Below are positions 21,050-31,243 of a stretch of 64,000 nucleotides of DNA, one piece after another. The stretch is from positions 558,001 through 622,000 of the forward strand of contig MSED01000003.1 of assembly GCA_002099365.1 (NCBI GenBank), written 5' to 3'. Origin of the DNA: Phialophora verrucosa. Lineage: Eukaryota > Ascomycota > Eurotiomycetes > Chaetothyriales > Herpotrichiellaceae. The translations under genes and the position numbers were made by a program. The notes under the pieces are model-generated. The model had not been told where the DNA came from. It saw only the letters and a program-made list of their open reading frames with translations, and did no database searches. Each line of letters begins with the position of its first letter. Within the stretch, counting starts at the first letter, position 1.

Positions 21050-23174
21050 TTACATATCCTCGCCCAACATTCGAGCATAAGTAGGGGGTAAGGCGCTGCG
21101 CGCGTCAAATTGAACTGTGGGTGCACCCGTGGGTTCCGTGGACTGGCGGACAGGTACAGTTGATTGCTGAGACACTGTTCCGGGAAGCAAATCAGCCAGA
21201 GAGCTTCTGACCTCCGGCGATGAATTAGTCTGAGGTAACCAGGCGTAGTCGAGGAGTTGCCATAATATTGCTCCGTTTGGTACGCTGACTTTCTGTGCCA
21301 GACTTACGGCATTCGTAAGTACTGTTGCAAGGCTTGGATCCAATTCGAAGGAGCGAAGAAGAGTACCCATGTGTCCGACGTGACCCCACCGGACCGGCTC
21401 CCGCTGCAGAAAGTTCAATGCCTTTCGGACGTGTCTGCGTGACGTCTCTGCAACATGAGCATCGTCGCTTTTCTCATAGAGACGATGGATCACTCCTGCA
21501 GCCATTACGCAATAGCCGTAGAAGCTAGGGTGACTGAGGGGTCCATATTGCTCCAGATCTGTGAGCAGCTCAATCAGGCTTGTTGCGTGCTTGCGGCATC
21601 TCTGAAGCGCCTCCTCGACAAAGCTCAGGGGAACCGGTGCTGTATACGAATGGAAGAATCGGTAAAGAATGAAAGGATGGTTCAGGAGAGATTGGTTGAG
21701 ATGGTAAAGAGCGTGCGCGAAGACGATGTGACCGACTTGCGATGGGGCAAGCGATCCATCGAACGTCGTTTGTTGCCGAATTGCCTCGACGACCGGGGTA
21801 AAGGTGCACCGGGACTGGCTTTCGTAGAATAGCAGGATGCTATGGACTTCGTAATACTTGGACCGTGGATCCCAGACGACTTGCGACTTGTTCAAGGTCC
21901 GCTTCAAGCTGAACCGTATGAAGCGGCTGAGGGCAGATGCCATGAGTATCGTCATTGCAAAAGAGTCCAGGTTGTGGTGATCGAGAGAGAGATTTTCAGT
22001 CACTTCCGTCAAGGTAGGCACCGCACCACCTGGCACTCCCTCCCTGAACAGATCTTCATGGCACGGAAGGCGGACTGTGCAGTCTTCGTCGAGGAGACTA
22101 GGAGGTCGATTCGGACCCACCGACATAAAAATATCCAGGAGATAGACCGACCAGAATATTCGACGCCGGCCCTCCTGTTCGTAGAGTGGAAGCTGAGAAT
22201 CCGGTTCTTCGTTCAGCCGCAGTGCTTGAGCAAAGCGGCACGACAGAGCCAGCTTCACCCAGCCAATTTTGGGGCGCCCGGCTGTTCAACGCTGAGTCAG
22301 TGCGACGTCCGTCTGTGGTCCCTTTCTCGAACCCTTACCTGAAAATTCTACGACGGCCAGCATGGCAAGAGCTATCACCGTGTACACCTCCAGGATCTCT
22401 GCGTCGGAGAAGGAATGCTCAAGTATCTGGCCAAACGATGCCTGCGCATATGCATCGATTGCTTGCGATCGTCGGTCTCGATAAAATGCATGGTCAGAGA
22501 AACGGCAGGCAGTGGCGGCAAATGCATAGAGCAAATACTGGGGCAGCAGTCCAGACTCATAGTCCTGGCGGAACATGTCCTCGTGAAAATAGGCGTAGGG
22601 CTGATTATGACAGCGCTCAAAGTATACGTCTATCAGCGACCGAAACATGTCTTGGTCAGGGATAGAGGAGAAGTCATGGTCGGCCGTCTCGATCGGATCC
22701 TCGAGAATAGGCTGCTGATTGATGTATTGTCTCGCGGTCGGTGATGGTGGGTTGCGGCTGCCAGACAAGGAGGAGAAGAGATTGAAGGCATTATCGGTGT
22801 CCAGGAAGCTCAGTCGAGACTCGAGCAGCGCGACCCTCGCTGCAAGGGCTGCGTTTTGTGAAGCCGTAGCTGTAGCTGTCGCCGACACCGATGCAGATGC
22901 AGATGGTCCATGGGATTCTGCGAGAAATTCGGGCGATCCTCCTTCCTCTCCGTCCCAGGTACAGCGTTGGTTGAGACGGCGGCAGAAGGCGCACACGGGC
23001 TTCTCGCCCGAGCATCTGGTCTTTTTCCTACGGAGACCAATCACTTTCAACTCGTATTCTGGCGATCGCGGGGCTCAATCCCACAGCAGGTGCTGTGCTT
23101 GTCGGGGAAACAACTCACCTCCTACAGTTCAGACATGCTTGTCGTGCTCGCTTCGCCTCACGCCTATCGTCCAT
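21050..23174 (-). CDS. Zn2Cys6 transcription factor (fungal-specific), inside the cluster
   Basis: Three exons on the minus strand (23174-23119, 23027-22339, 22281-21050) give 658 residues. The first 91-nt intron interrupts the zinc cluster. Joined, it reads ACLNCRRKKTRC, then CAFCRRLNQRC, the exact Cx2Cx6Cx5Cx2Cx6C spacing of GAL4-type binuclear clusters. A Ser/Ala/Thr-rich linker follows, with a short coil (ALAARVALLESRLSFL). The fungal regulatory middle homology region comes next, with the typical WVKLALSCRFAQALRL and RRRIFWSVYLLDIF. It lies between the dehydrogenase and the carboxyltransferase, so it is the natural candidate regulator of the pathway. The inducer is unknown. The 57-nt second intron has a nearer AG that would put a stop in frame; the acceptor at 22282 is the one that works. 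Confidence 0.92.
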
Positions 23175-23577
23175 GACCGTTCAAGTGCACAACCTTGGTG
23201 ATACGTACAGTGGAAACATTCCGCGCCGACGAAGTCAAGGTGAGAGAGTGAGTTATAACGGAAGTGAGATTAGCTTCAGCGTTGATCTTGTCATCGAAAA
23301 GCATGGCTGTCTGACCAATGGAGTCGCTGCAGAAAATGAAACACCAACCGCCAGCACTAGATCTCCTAGGCCTCATATTTAGGGGAGAATACGCCCCAAG
23401 TTTCCAACCCCCAACTTACTTATCTACGTCACTTAGAAATGCCCTGGAAGCCAACCCGAAGCACCTGCACCAAAGGCGGGGTCTTTACCAAGATTCACTT
23501 GCGGGGAAGTCCCGACGCTGTTGTCAGACGCAGCATTTTTTCTCTGTCTGATCTCAACCTGAAATTCTGTTTCAATT
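23175..23577. promoter_or_regulatory. Promoter of the first Zn2Cys6 regulator and 3' end of the carboxyltransferase gene
   Basis: About 400 bp. The regulator is read leftward from 23174 and the carboxyltransferase ends at 23578, so the gap holds one promoter and one terminator. A CCTAGG palindrome lies near 23367, followed by TTTAGGGGAG. No gene is seen. Confidence 0.45.
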
Positions 23578-25254
23578 CTATATCCTCGCCAAAGCGCGAT
23601 GACCAGCGCTGCCCTCTATCTTCGGCCTCTGCACGATCTCTAGACACATCCCAAGGACGTCGCGAGTGTCGAGAGGATTGATGATCCCTTCGTCAAGAAC
23701 TACCCCAGACGTCCGGTAGCAGCTGCTATCTCGGTCAACTTCCTCCCGCAGACGCTGTATCCTGGCCTGGACCTCGTCAGGCTTGAGCACCACGCCTTTG
23801 TTTTTGGCGCTGTTCGCTTCGACCTGAGCCATCACCCCGGACAACTGCTCTGGCCCCATGACACTGCATCGTCCAGTCGGCCATGTAAAGAGAAATCGTG
23901 GCCGGTAAGATCTTCCACACATGGCATAGTTCCCAGCCCCGTATGACGCACCCAGGATCACGGAGATATGGGGTACTTTGGAACAACTGACTGCAGACAC
24001 AAATTGAGCTCCTTTCTTGATGATGGCCGCATGTTCTGCCTTCGATCCAACCATAAATCCTGTGACGTTGTGGAGGAACACGATCGGGAGGTCTTGTTGA
24101 TTGCACATGCGGACGAACTGTGCTCCTTTTGATGCTTCGTCCGGATTGATAATGGGTGTTTGATTTGCAACAATGGCAAGAGGCATTCCTAGATCACATC
24201 TGTCAGCCCATTATCCCAGCAAAAAGGGATTGCATGTCTAACCCATGATATGCGCCCAACCAGTCAACAGATTCGGGCCATACTCTGGTTTGAACATGGC
24301 TAGCCTGGAGTCGTCCACCAAGCGTAGCACCACCTCTTTCATGTTGAACGGTTTCCGGATATCTGGGTTCACTATCGAGAAGATGTCCGCCATGGGATAT
24401 CGTGGTGCCAATGGAGGGCGAAGAGACAGCGCCGGTCGGTCTCGTTGTTTCAATGTGCTGACCCATTCGCGAGCCTTGCGAATAGCGTCAAACTCGTCAA
24501 AAGCGATCTGATCGGCGAGGCCAGTAACAGTTCCATGAACCCTGGCGCCACCCAGCCCTTCGGCATCGATTGTTTCGCCCGTCGCCATCTTGATCAGCGG
24601 GGGCCCTCCCAAAAACACCTGCGCTTGGTTCTCGACAAAGATGGTGTAGTCGGACAGTCCTGGATGGTAGGCGCCGCCGGCAGTCGATGATCCGAAGACG
24701 ATCGCACACGAGGCTTGTTCGTTTTGTGTTCGAACAGCCAGGTCCCGGAATATCTGTCCGCCTTTGTGGAAGACACGAAACTGCTGCGGCAGAAAGACCC
24801 CTGCTGATTGCACCAGAGCAACAAGAGGTAGGTCATTCTCGTTCGCGATTTCTGTCATCCGGTTTTGTTTTGTCACGGTCAGCTCGTTCCAGGCTCCTCC
24901 ACTCTGGGTTGCGATATGGGCTATTACAAGGCAAGTCCGACCGCTTATACTCCCGATGCCTGCCAACAGACTTGCGCAAGGGCTTGAATCTTCTAGACCA
25001 AAGCCTGCAAAAGAGCCCAATTCCAGAAACGACGAATCCGCGTCCAACAACAACGATATCCGGTCCCGCGCTAACAGCTGTCCCCGAGCTTCGTGCCTGT
25101 TGAGCGACTGCGTAGTGCCCTCAGCTGTTGTTTTCTTCAGATTCTCGGCATATTCTTGCAGTACAGGTTTCCATGCTTCTCGATTCGATCTGTATGTTTC
25201 TTGTGTCAGATCGAGCGACGATTCCACCACCGGAAAGCCAGCACCTTGTGACAT
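23578..25254 (-). CDS. Acyl-CoA carboxylase carboxyltransferase subunit (MCC-beta / AtuC-like)
   Basis: Two exons on the minus strand (25254-24243, 24188-23578; 54-nt intron) give 540 residues, close to the family length. It moves the carboxyl group from biotin to the acyl-CoA, partner of the subunit at 16111-18558. The N-terminal carboxyltransferase half shows IATQSGGAWNELT, GSSTAGGAYHPGLSDY and FLGGPPLIKMATGE. The C-terminal half shows GWAHIMGMPLAIVANQ, FLHNVTGFMVGSKAEHAAI, KVPHISVILGASYGAGNYAMCGR and FTWPTGRCSVMGPEQ. The oxyanion glycines appear intact in both halves. The protein starts directly with acidic MSQGAGFPVVESS, without an arginine-rich mitochondrial leader, and ends ALARI, a weak PTS1-like tripeptide. 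The HPGLSDY block differs from the VPAMSDE I remember for mitochondrial MCC-beta, which fits a different substrate. Divergent from the CoA ligase. Confidence 0.93.
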
Positions 25255-25673
25255 CTCTGCGACGCACAATTTCTGAGGATAGGTCTACGATACAATCACA
25301 CAACTCAGCGAAAATGCAAGTTCAGGCATGATATTTCGTCCCTTGAGCTCCTCTGGGCGGGCCAGTCGCGAACTGGCCTTTGCCGAGGCTGCCCCGGAAT
25401 CGCCGTGCACCGGTTTCCCGAACCCCGGGGCCAGGCTCGCAAGGACGGCCCGCCATCAAACTTGGATCCACCGAGGAGATATACCACACCTGGGGTGCAA
25501 GATTGCAACACGGGAACACGGAGTAGTATCTTGGACTGTCGACAAATACGAAGCAGCCATGGCCGCTGTGGGATACCTATCTAATCGCATCCTACCAGTA
25601 AGACTTCAGGCCTGTCACAACCATCATCCTTAGGCCTGACCACGAAAGCCTAAGGAAGGCCCCTATCTACATC
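25255..25673. promoter_or_regulatory. Divergent promoter between carboxyltransferase and CoA ligase
   Basis: 419 bp between two start codons of cluster genes on opposite strands, so a single regulatory region probably serves both. It contains a perfect inverted repeat at 25628-25655 (listed separately) and a GC-rich middle (about 25370-25460). No gene is supported in it. Confidence 0.6.
25628..25655. repeat. Perfect 8-bp inverted repeat just upstream of the CoA ligase start
   Basis: CCTTAGGC, 12 spacer bases, GCCTAAGG. The right arm ends 18 bp before the ligase ATG. A two-fold symmetric site in a divergent promoter of a cluster with its own regulators suggests a dimer binding site or a 5'-UTR hairpin. 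It is not the classic CGG-triplet site of Zn2Cys6 proteins. Confidence 0.6.
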
Positions 25674-27740
25674 ATGGGTAGTACGGATATTACCCTTCTG
25701 CAAGCTGAGACAGGAACAATCTCTCCAGCAATGTCGTTTGTGTCGGGTCCAAAGACGCCCGAGCTGGTGGAAGAAACATTGGGAGAACTTATACAACTAC
25801 AGGCCGCCAAATACGGAAACCACACGGCGGCGACATTTTCATGGCAGCGCGACCACAGACTCTCCTACAAGGATCTCTCAAACAGAAGCGAAGCAGTTGC
25901 CAAATCGATGTTGGCTAAGGGCCTCAAGCATGGAGACAACGTCGCGATCATGGCGGGGAATTGCTATCAGTATATTGAGACATTTCTGGGCGCCGCGCGG
26001 ATCGGTTGCCCATTCACTGTGTTGAATAATACTTATACAGCGAAAGAGCTTGTCTCTGCGCTGAAGGTGACTTGTAAGTCGCGCATACAATTCTTGCAGG
26101 GTGTGCTAACATGAGATATAGCGTGCAAACTTCTCTTCATCGCTCCGAGGATCAAATTGAAAGATCTATCGGGTCATATCGAATCTGTGGCTCTGGAACT
26201 GGATTCTTTGCCCTGTGTCTTACTTACAAGCGGCGATCGCACAAGCTCCACAACATCGAATTTTTGCGTGTACTCGTCGTTCCTCTGCGAAGGCCAATCC
26301 ACCACGAGGGCAGCCTTGAAGCATGCACAGACCCGCGTCCGGAACAGCGACGTCCTGAATCTGCAGTTCACTTCTGGTAAGTCTTGCTCTTCCCTGTATA
26401 GCGTAACAAAGCATTGACCAAAACAGGAACAACCGGCGCTCCAAAAGCAGCAATGCTGACGCACAGGTACGACCCGGTGCATTCCTCTTCCGAATATATC
26501 CAGCACTAACGAGTGACTCAGAAATCTCATCAACAACGCCCGCTTCGTTGGCGCCGCAATGGTCCTGAACCCCTCCGACATAGTCTGCTGTCCGCCCCCT
26601 CTCTTCCATTGTTTCGGTCTTGTCATGGGCTTCCTCGCCTCCTTCACCCACGGCAGCACAATTGTCTTCCCCTGCGATCAATTCGACGCCTCCCAAGTCC
26701 TCGACGCCCTTCACTCGCAGAAGTGTACCGCGCTTCTTGGCGTGCCAACCATGTTCATTGCGGAAATCGAAGCGAATAGGTCTAAGAAGTTGCATATCAG
26801 GGGTGTGAGAACCGGGCTGGCAGCGGGATCCTCTGTGAGTCCGACGTTAATGAAGCAGTTGGAAAAGGAATTTGGCATTCAAGGCATGTTAATCGCGTAT
26901 GGGATGACGGAGACAAGTCCGGTCACATTTATTACTTCTTTGCACGATAGCGAGGACCGGAAGACGAAGACCGTAGGCCGAGTTCTTCCTCACACGGCGG
27001 CGAAAGTCATCGATCGAGAAGGAAGCATCGTTCCAAGAGGCGTCAGAGGGGAACTGTGCACAAGCGGATATGCCCTGCAGAAGGGCTATTTCAACAATCC
27101 GGCCAAGACGGCCGAAGTTATGAAGCGCGATGAGAATGGCGTGCTGTGGATGTATACCGGTGACGAATGCGTCATCGACGACGAAGGCTACTGCTCTGTG
27201 ACGGGAAGGATCAAGGATATCATTATCCGAGGTAAGGCCTCTGCCCCCGATGACTTTTCACAGTCGATTTTCACAGTACGGTGACTTATCTCTGACGCGC
27301 CTCCAGGCGGCGAAAACATCTTCCCTCTCGAAATCGAAACCCTCCTTTCCACGCATCCCTCCATAGCCGAAGCCTCGGTCGTCGCGATCCGCGATGCAAA
27401 ATACGGCGAAGTTGTGGGCGCGTTCCTGCGGGGACATCCCCAGGCAGGGTGTCTCACGCCAAACATCAATCCCTCTCTCAATCCGCATCATGATCCGAGG
27501 AGCGACAAGAGGCTGAACCGGCCCTCGTGGAGAGAAATCAACCACTTTGTGCGTAAAACACTGGGAAGCCACAAGGCGCCGAGGTACGTGTTCTGGATTG
27601 GCGATGAGGACGTAGGGAGCGACTTTCCGAAGACGGGCAGTGGGAAGATCATGAAGCATGTGCTTATGGATGTGGGGGAGAGGCTTGTCCGACAGGGCAG
27701 AGGAGGAGAAGAGGAAGCGAGAGTCAAAGCGAGATTATAA
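25674..27740 (+). CDS. AMP-forming acyl-CoA ligase with C-terminal ARL
   Basis: Five exons (25674-26073, 26122-26376, 26427-26466, 26522-27231, 27307-27740) join in frame to 612 residues. It activates a carboxylic acid to its CoA thioester with ATP, the likely entry step of the cluster. The ATP-binding loop TSGTTGAPKAA is restored only after splicing (about 217-227). YGMTETSP follows, then WMYTGDECVIDDEGY with the adenylate-contacting Asp, GRIKDIIIRGGENIFP, and the C-terminal catalytic Lys in TGSGKIMK. An insert of about 20 residues follows VGAFLRGH. The protein ends VKARL; ARL is an accepted PTS1 variant. Substrate cannot be read from sequence; candidates are isovalerate, 3-methylcrotonate, citronellate or geranate. 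Medium-chain acyl-CoA ligases and AtuH-like enzymes are the nearest families. Confidence 0.93.
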
Positions 27741-28768
27741 TAGACCGTGCGAGGAGTTTTGTGTACGGGGGAAAAGAAACGATAATAGAGCTTGTTTTGC
27801 AACTCAACTGCAAATGCAACTGCACTGGCCTGGCCCGGCTGCACGGACTTGGTTCTCCGCTACAGTACCCTCATAATGGCTCTGGGCATGCCTCGTATCA
27901 TGGTACCCGAGCTTCTATACGTCTCGTCCCCGGATTGCCTTGATAGTTACGTTGATCCTCCATAGGTAGAGTCGATGCGGCGACCCGCGAGAGAAGTCGC
28001 TCTAGAACCCCGCAATACATCAATCCACGGGGCACAAAGTAGTAGAGAGCATAGAGCGAAGCACTCAGTATGTACGCCGTAGGGAGCGCGAGTGCTATCA
28101 CCCCAACATCAGATCAAACCAACCAAGGTCGCCAAAGCTGTCGGTCAGCCACTGGAGGACATCAACCAACCGGCCCCCTGAGTGCGAGAGACGAGGCTGA
28201 AAGTGGAGAAAAATGTTGCCTTCCCCGTCCCTTGGGAGTCCCCATCCTCGGCTGCGGGATTTTTATTTTTAGCGTCCGTGCCCAAGCACGAGTCACGAGC
28301 ACGGCCGGCCCGACCGTGCCCATCTCGTCTGGTCTTTCGAGGACGGCTCCGGATCCCCTCGTAAGTTGGGTGCTTCGTACGACGCGGACTCCGAGCAGCT
28401 AGAGTGCACGCACGGCGTCATGGTGTGCATGTGAAGGTCCGAGGTTAGGAAGCTCACACAAAGCACCACAAAAGACAGGGTACGGAGTACTACGGGTACA
28501 GAAATGGGTGCGGGCGGCGCGTCACTGGAGGTTCCTCGGCAAGAGTAGCTGAGCCGGACGAGTGACACGCAACTCAGCCGTGACGGACCTGATGATCATG
28601 GACGGGGTGCGGATTTCTTTGCGCCTCTTCGTCCCTGTCTGGAGGGCGTGTGTGCCCTCGTCGTTATTGTCTTCTTCGTCGTCCTCCTCCTCCTGTACGA
28701 TACGCGTCGGTTCGAAGTGTCGCAAACATCAGTTATCGGCTCCCGCTGGACTACTCGGTGGCTTCGTC
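27741..28768. promoter_or_regulatory. Intergenic/promoter region upstream of the lyase-hydratase fusion
   Basis: About 1 kb. The frame of the downstream gene stays open up to an ATG at 28592, so the last 180 bp may instead code for an N-terminal leader. CGG triplets spaced by 7 bp occur near 28480-28500 (CGGAGTACTACGG), a plausible Zn2Cys6 site. No separate gene is supported. Confidence 0.5.
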
Positions 28769-30628
28769 ATGGCGAGGACGAACTCCACTATGCACAAACC
28801 GCCAGGTACTACGGTCCGTATCGTCGAAGTTGGGCCACGTGATGGGTTGCAGAATATAAAGACGGTGATACCGACGGCGACGAAGCTGGAGCTGATTTCT
28901 CGGTTGCGGCAAACTGGCCTCAAGACGATCGAGGTCACGTCCGTGGTGTCTCCGAAGGCGATTCCCCAACTGGCGGACTGTCGGACTGTGCTTGCTGATG
29001 GAGTGGTCAAGGGAATGGTACAAGATGGCTCGCTTCGCGTGCCGGTGCTGATCCCTAATCTGAAGGGCTTGGAGATCGCGCTGGAAAACGGCGTACGGGA
29101 AGTGGCGGTGTTTGTGAGCGCTACAGAGGGATTCAGCAGAGCCAACATCAATGCGACTGTTGATGAGGGGTTGGCGAGGGCACGACACGTCGCAGAGAAG
29201 GCAACTGCCGCTGATTTGGCCGTCCGAGGGTACGTGAGTTGTATATTTGCGGACCCCTTTGACGGGCCTACCCCTCAGGCCAATGTGCTCAAGGTCGTCA
29301 GGGAATTGTTGGATATGGGCTGCTATGAAGTCAGTCTGGGGGATACATTGGGTATTGGCACCGCTGCTGATGTGAAGAGTCTCCTTGATTATCTGCTTGG
29401 GCACGGCATATCCTCGTCACAGCTTGCAGGTCATTTTCACGATACCTATGGCCAGGCCGTGGGGAACGTATGGCAAGCTTATCAGTGTGGTCTGCGCGTG
29501 TTCGATAGTAGCGTTGGTGGACTGGGAGGCTGCCCGTTTGCGCCTGGCGCCAAGGGAAATGCCGCCACGGAAGACCTGGTGTATTTGTTCGAGCAGGCTG
29601 GAATGAAGACCGGAGTGGATCTTTCCAAATTGGTGGAGGTTGGGAACTGGATTTCAGCACAGCTGAAGAAACCTAATGAGAGTCGTGCCGGTGTTGCTTT
29701 GGCCGCGAAGCAGGCCCTGGTTGAACCGAAAGCGAAGGATACAACCCAACCCAAGGATCCAGCACGGTCCGAACTCTCGTGGATATTGGTGGGCGAGACA
29801 GAAAGTGTGAAGACCTATCGCTCTGGTGTCAACCTCAAAGCAGTCCTCAATCAACCGAAGAAAGGCAACGCTCTCACGATCCCCATGATCCAGGAACTCA
29901 CCCAGCTGTTCTACCGAGCGCGAGACGACCGCTCAATATCACGCATTGTCATATCGGCGGAAGGCAAGACATTCTGTGCGGGCATGGATCTCGGCAAAGG
30001 GACATCACCGGTCGCTCAGACCAAGGAAGTCAGCGACGCACAATATGAGCGGCTGGCAAAGCTCTTCGAAGCAATCGATAACGCACCTCAAGTGACGGTC
30101 GCTGCAATCAACGGGTTGGCATTCGGTGGCGGAGTTGGACTAGCATTCGCTTGCGACATCAGACTCGCCGTCAAGTCGGCGACAGTCACCCTGAGTGAGG
30201 CAAAGCTCGGATTATGCCCAGCGACGATATCGAAATACATCATCAGGGAATGGGGTTTGGCATTCACACGAGAGGCGATGCTCTCTGCTCGCCCGATAAC
30301 GATGACTGAGTTACGGTCACTCGGCTTGGTTGCAAAAGTGGTGGACGAACCTGCACAGCTGTCCGCGGCGATAGATCAATATCTCTCTCAGCTGAAGATA
30401 GCGGGACCGGAGGCATCGAGCATGTGCAAGCAGCTCATCAGGTTAGGATGGGCACATGCTGGGAGCGATGAGCAGGAGAAAGGCATCAAGCAGTTGTTTG
30501 ACAAGATGATGCGGTCAGACGGCGAAGCTGCCATTGGGCTGAAGGCGTTTCAGACCACGCGAAAACCGCTGGACTGGGACGAGATAACTATTGCTCGGAC
30601 AGCAGCTGCTACCAAGTCAAAGCTATGA
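28769..30628 (+). CDS. Fused HMG-CoA lyase / enoyl-CoA hydratase with C-terminal SKL
   Basis: Single exon, 619 residues from the ATG of MARTNSTM. Residues about 12-310 are an HMG-CoA lyase: VEVGPRDGLQN holds the catalytic Arg/Asp, GHFHDTYGQA keeps both metal-binding His (the Cys between them is Phe), and GGLGGCPFAPGA keeps the active-site Cys. After a Lys/Pro-rich linker (about 325-360), residues 370-610 form a crotonase-fold hydratase. CAGMDLGKG and GLAFGGGVGLA make the oxyanion hole. LSEAKLGLCPATIS has the catalytic Glu and resembles 3-methylglutaconyl-CoA hydratases. The two activities are consecutive steps after the carboxylase, so the fusion may channel the intermediate. The end TKSKL is a canonical PTS1. 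An ATG at 28592 would add 59 residues that look partly like a mitochondrial leader. Confidence 0.93.
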   Translation: MARTNSTMHKPPGTTVRIVEVGPRDGLQNIKTVIPTATKLELISRLRQTGLKTIEVTSVVSPKAIPQLADCRTVLADGVVKGMVQDGSLRVPVLIPNLKGLEIALENGVREVAVFVSATEGFSRANINATVDEGLARARHVAEKATAADLAVRGYVSCIFADPFDGPTPQANVLKVVRELLDMGCYEVSLGDTLGIGTAADVKSLLDYLLGHGISSSQLAGHFHDTYGQAVGNVWQAYQCGLRVFDSSVGGLGGCPFAPGAKGNAATEDLVYLFEQAGMKTGVDLSKLVEVGNWISAQLKKPNESRAGVALAAKQALVEPKAKDTTQPKDPARSELSWILVGETESVKTYRSGVNLKAVLNQPKKGNALTIPMIQELTQLFYRARDDRSISRIVISAEGKTFCAGMDLGKGTSPVAQTKEVSDAQYERLAKLFEAIDNAPQVTVAAINGLAFGGGVGLAFACDIRLAVKSATVTLSEAKLGLCPATISKYIIREWGLAFTREAMLSARPITMTELRSLGLVAKVVDEPAQLSAAIDQYLSQLKIAGPEASSMCKQLIRLGWAHAGSDEQEKGIKQLFDKMMRSDGEAAIGLKAFQTTRKPLDWDEITIARTAAATKSKL

Positions 30629-31243
30629 AAGTCATGAAGTGAGGTTGGCATCAGGAGTATGCGGCTGTTACTGCAGATCATGTGCCAGGGGCCTCCTCCC
30701 CGGCTCACGCGAGTCAGGGCGGCCGCCACATGTTGTACTGCGACACATACTGTAGACTTCCGGTATGAAGGCTGCTCCATTAATCTTCCGTGCCGAAACA
30801 GTCATGCGCAATGGCTTCGGCATCGTACTCCCGAGAGTCTTGGACAGTCGTCCAGGTCGGGGTTCGTATTTTCTCCGCAAAATTGATTGGACACCCGAGG
30901 TCGGGAAAAAAGTAGAGACCCGGTATGCGATTTCTGCTGCTCAACCTCTCTGCAAACGATATCTTGAGGTTTGCATTCCATCCGCCGATTATGGTCTCGT
31001 GAGAGTCTTCACGCTGATTCGGCCCAATCGGCTATGTGGCCCGAATAAGTTGATGCTGGTATTGGGTGAGCTACCGCAAAAATGCCCTGTCTCTCTAGAG
31101 GCTACAAGCCGGCACCGGCATACGGAAATCCAAGCTGGTTCACCTACAAGAGAAGCACATGGCTCTTGTTTCCTTATGGTATCTCACGTCCTCCTTCCTC
31201 TCTAATTCAACACCCATGAAAACAACACTTTCCCGTCTTCATC
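30629..31243. other. Intergenic region upstream of the AtuA-like gene
   Basis: About 0.6 kb between two plus-strand genes, containing a terminator and a promoter. A 146-codon open frame crosses it but has no ATG context, domain or codon bias. GC-rich inverted CCGGCACCGG lies near 31111. Confidence 0.5.
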
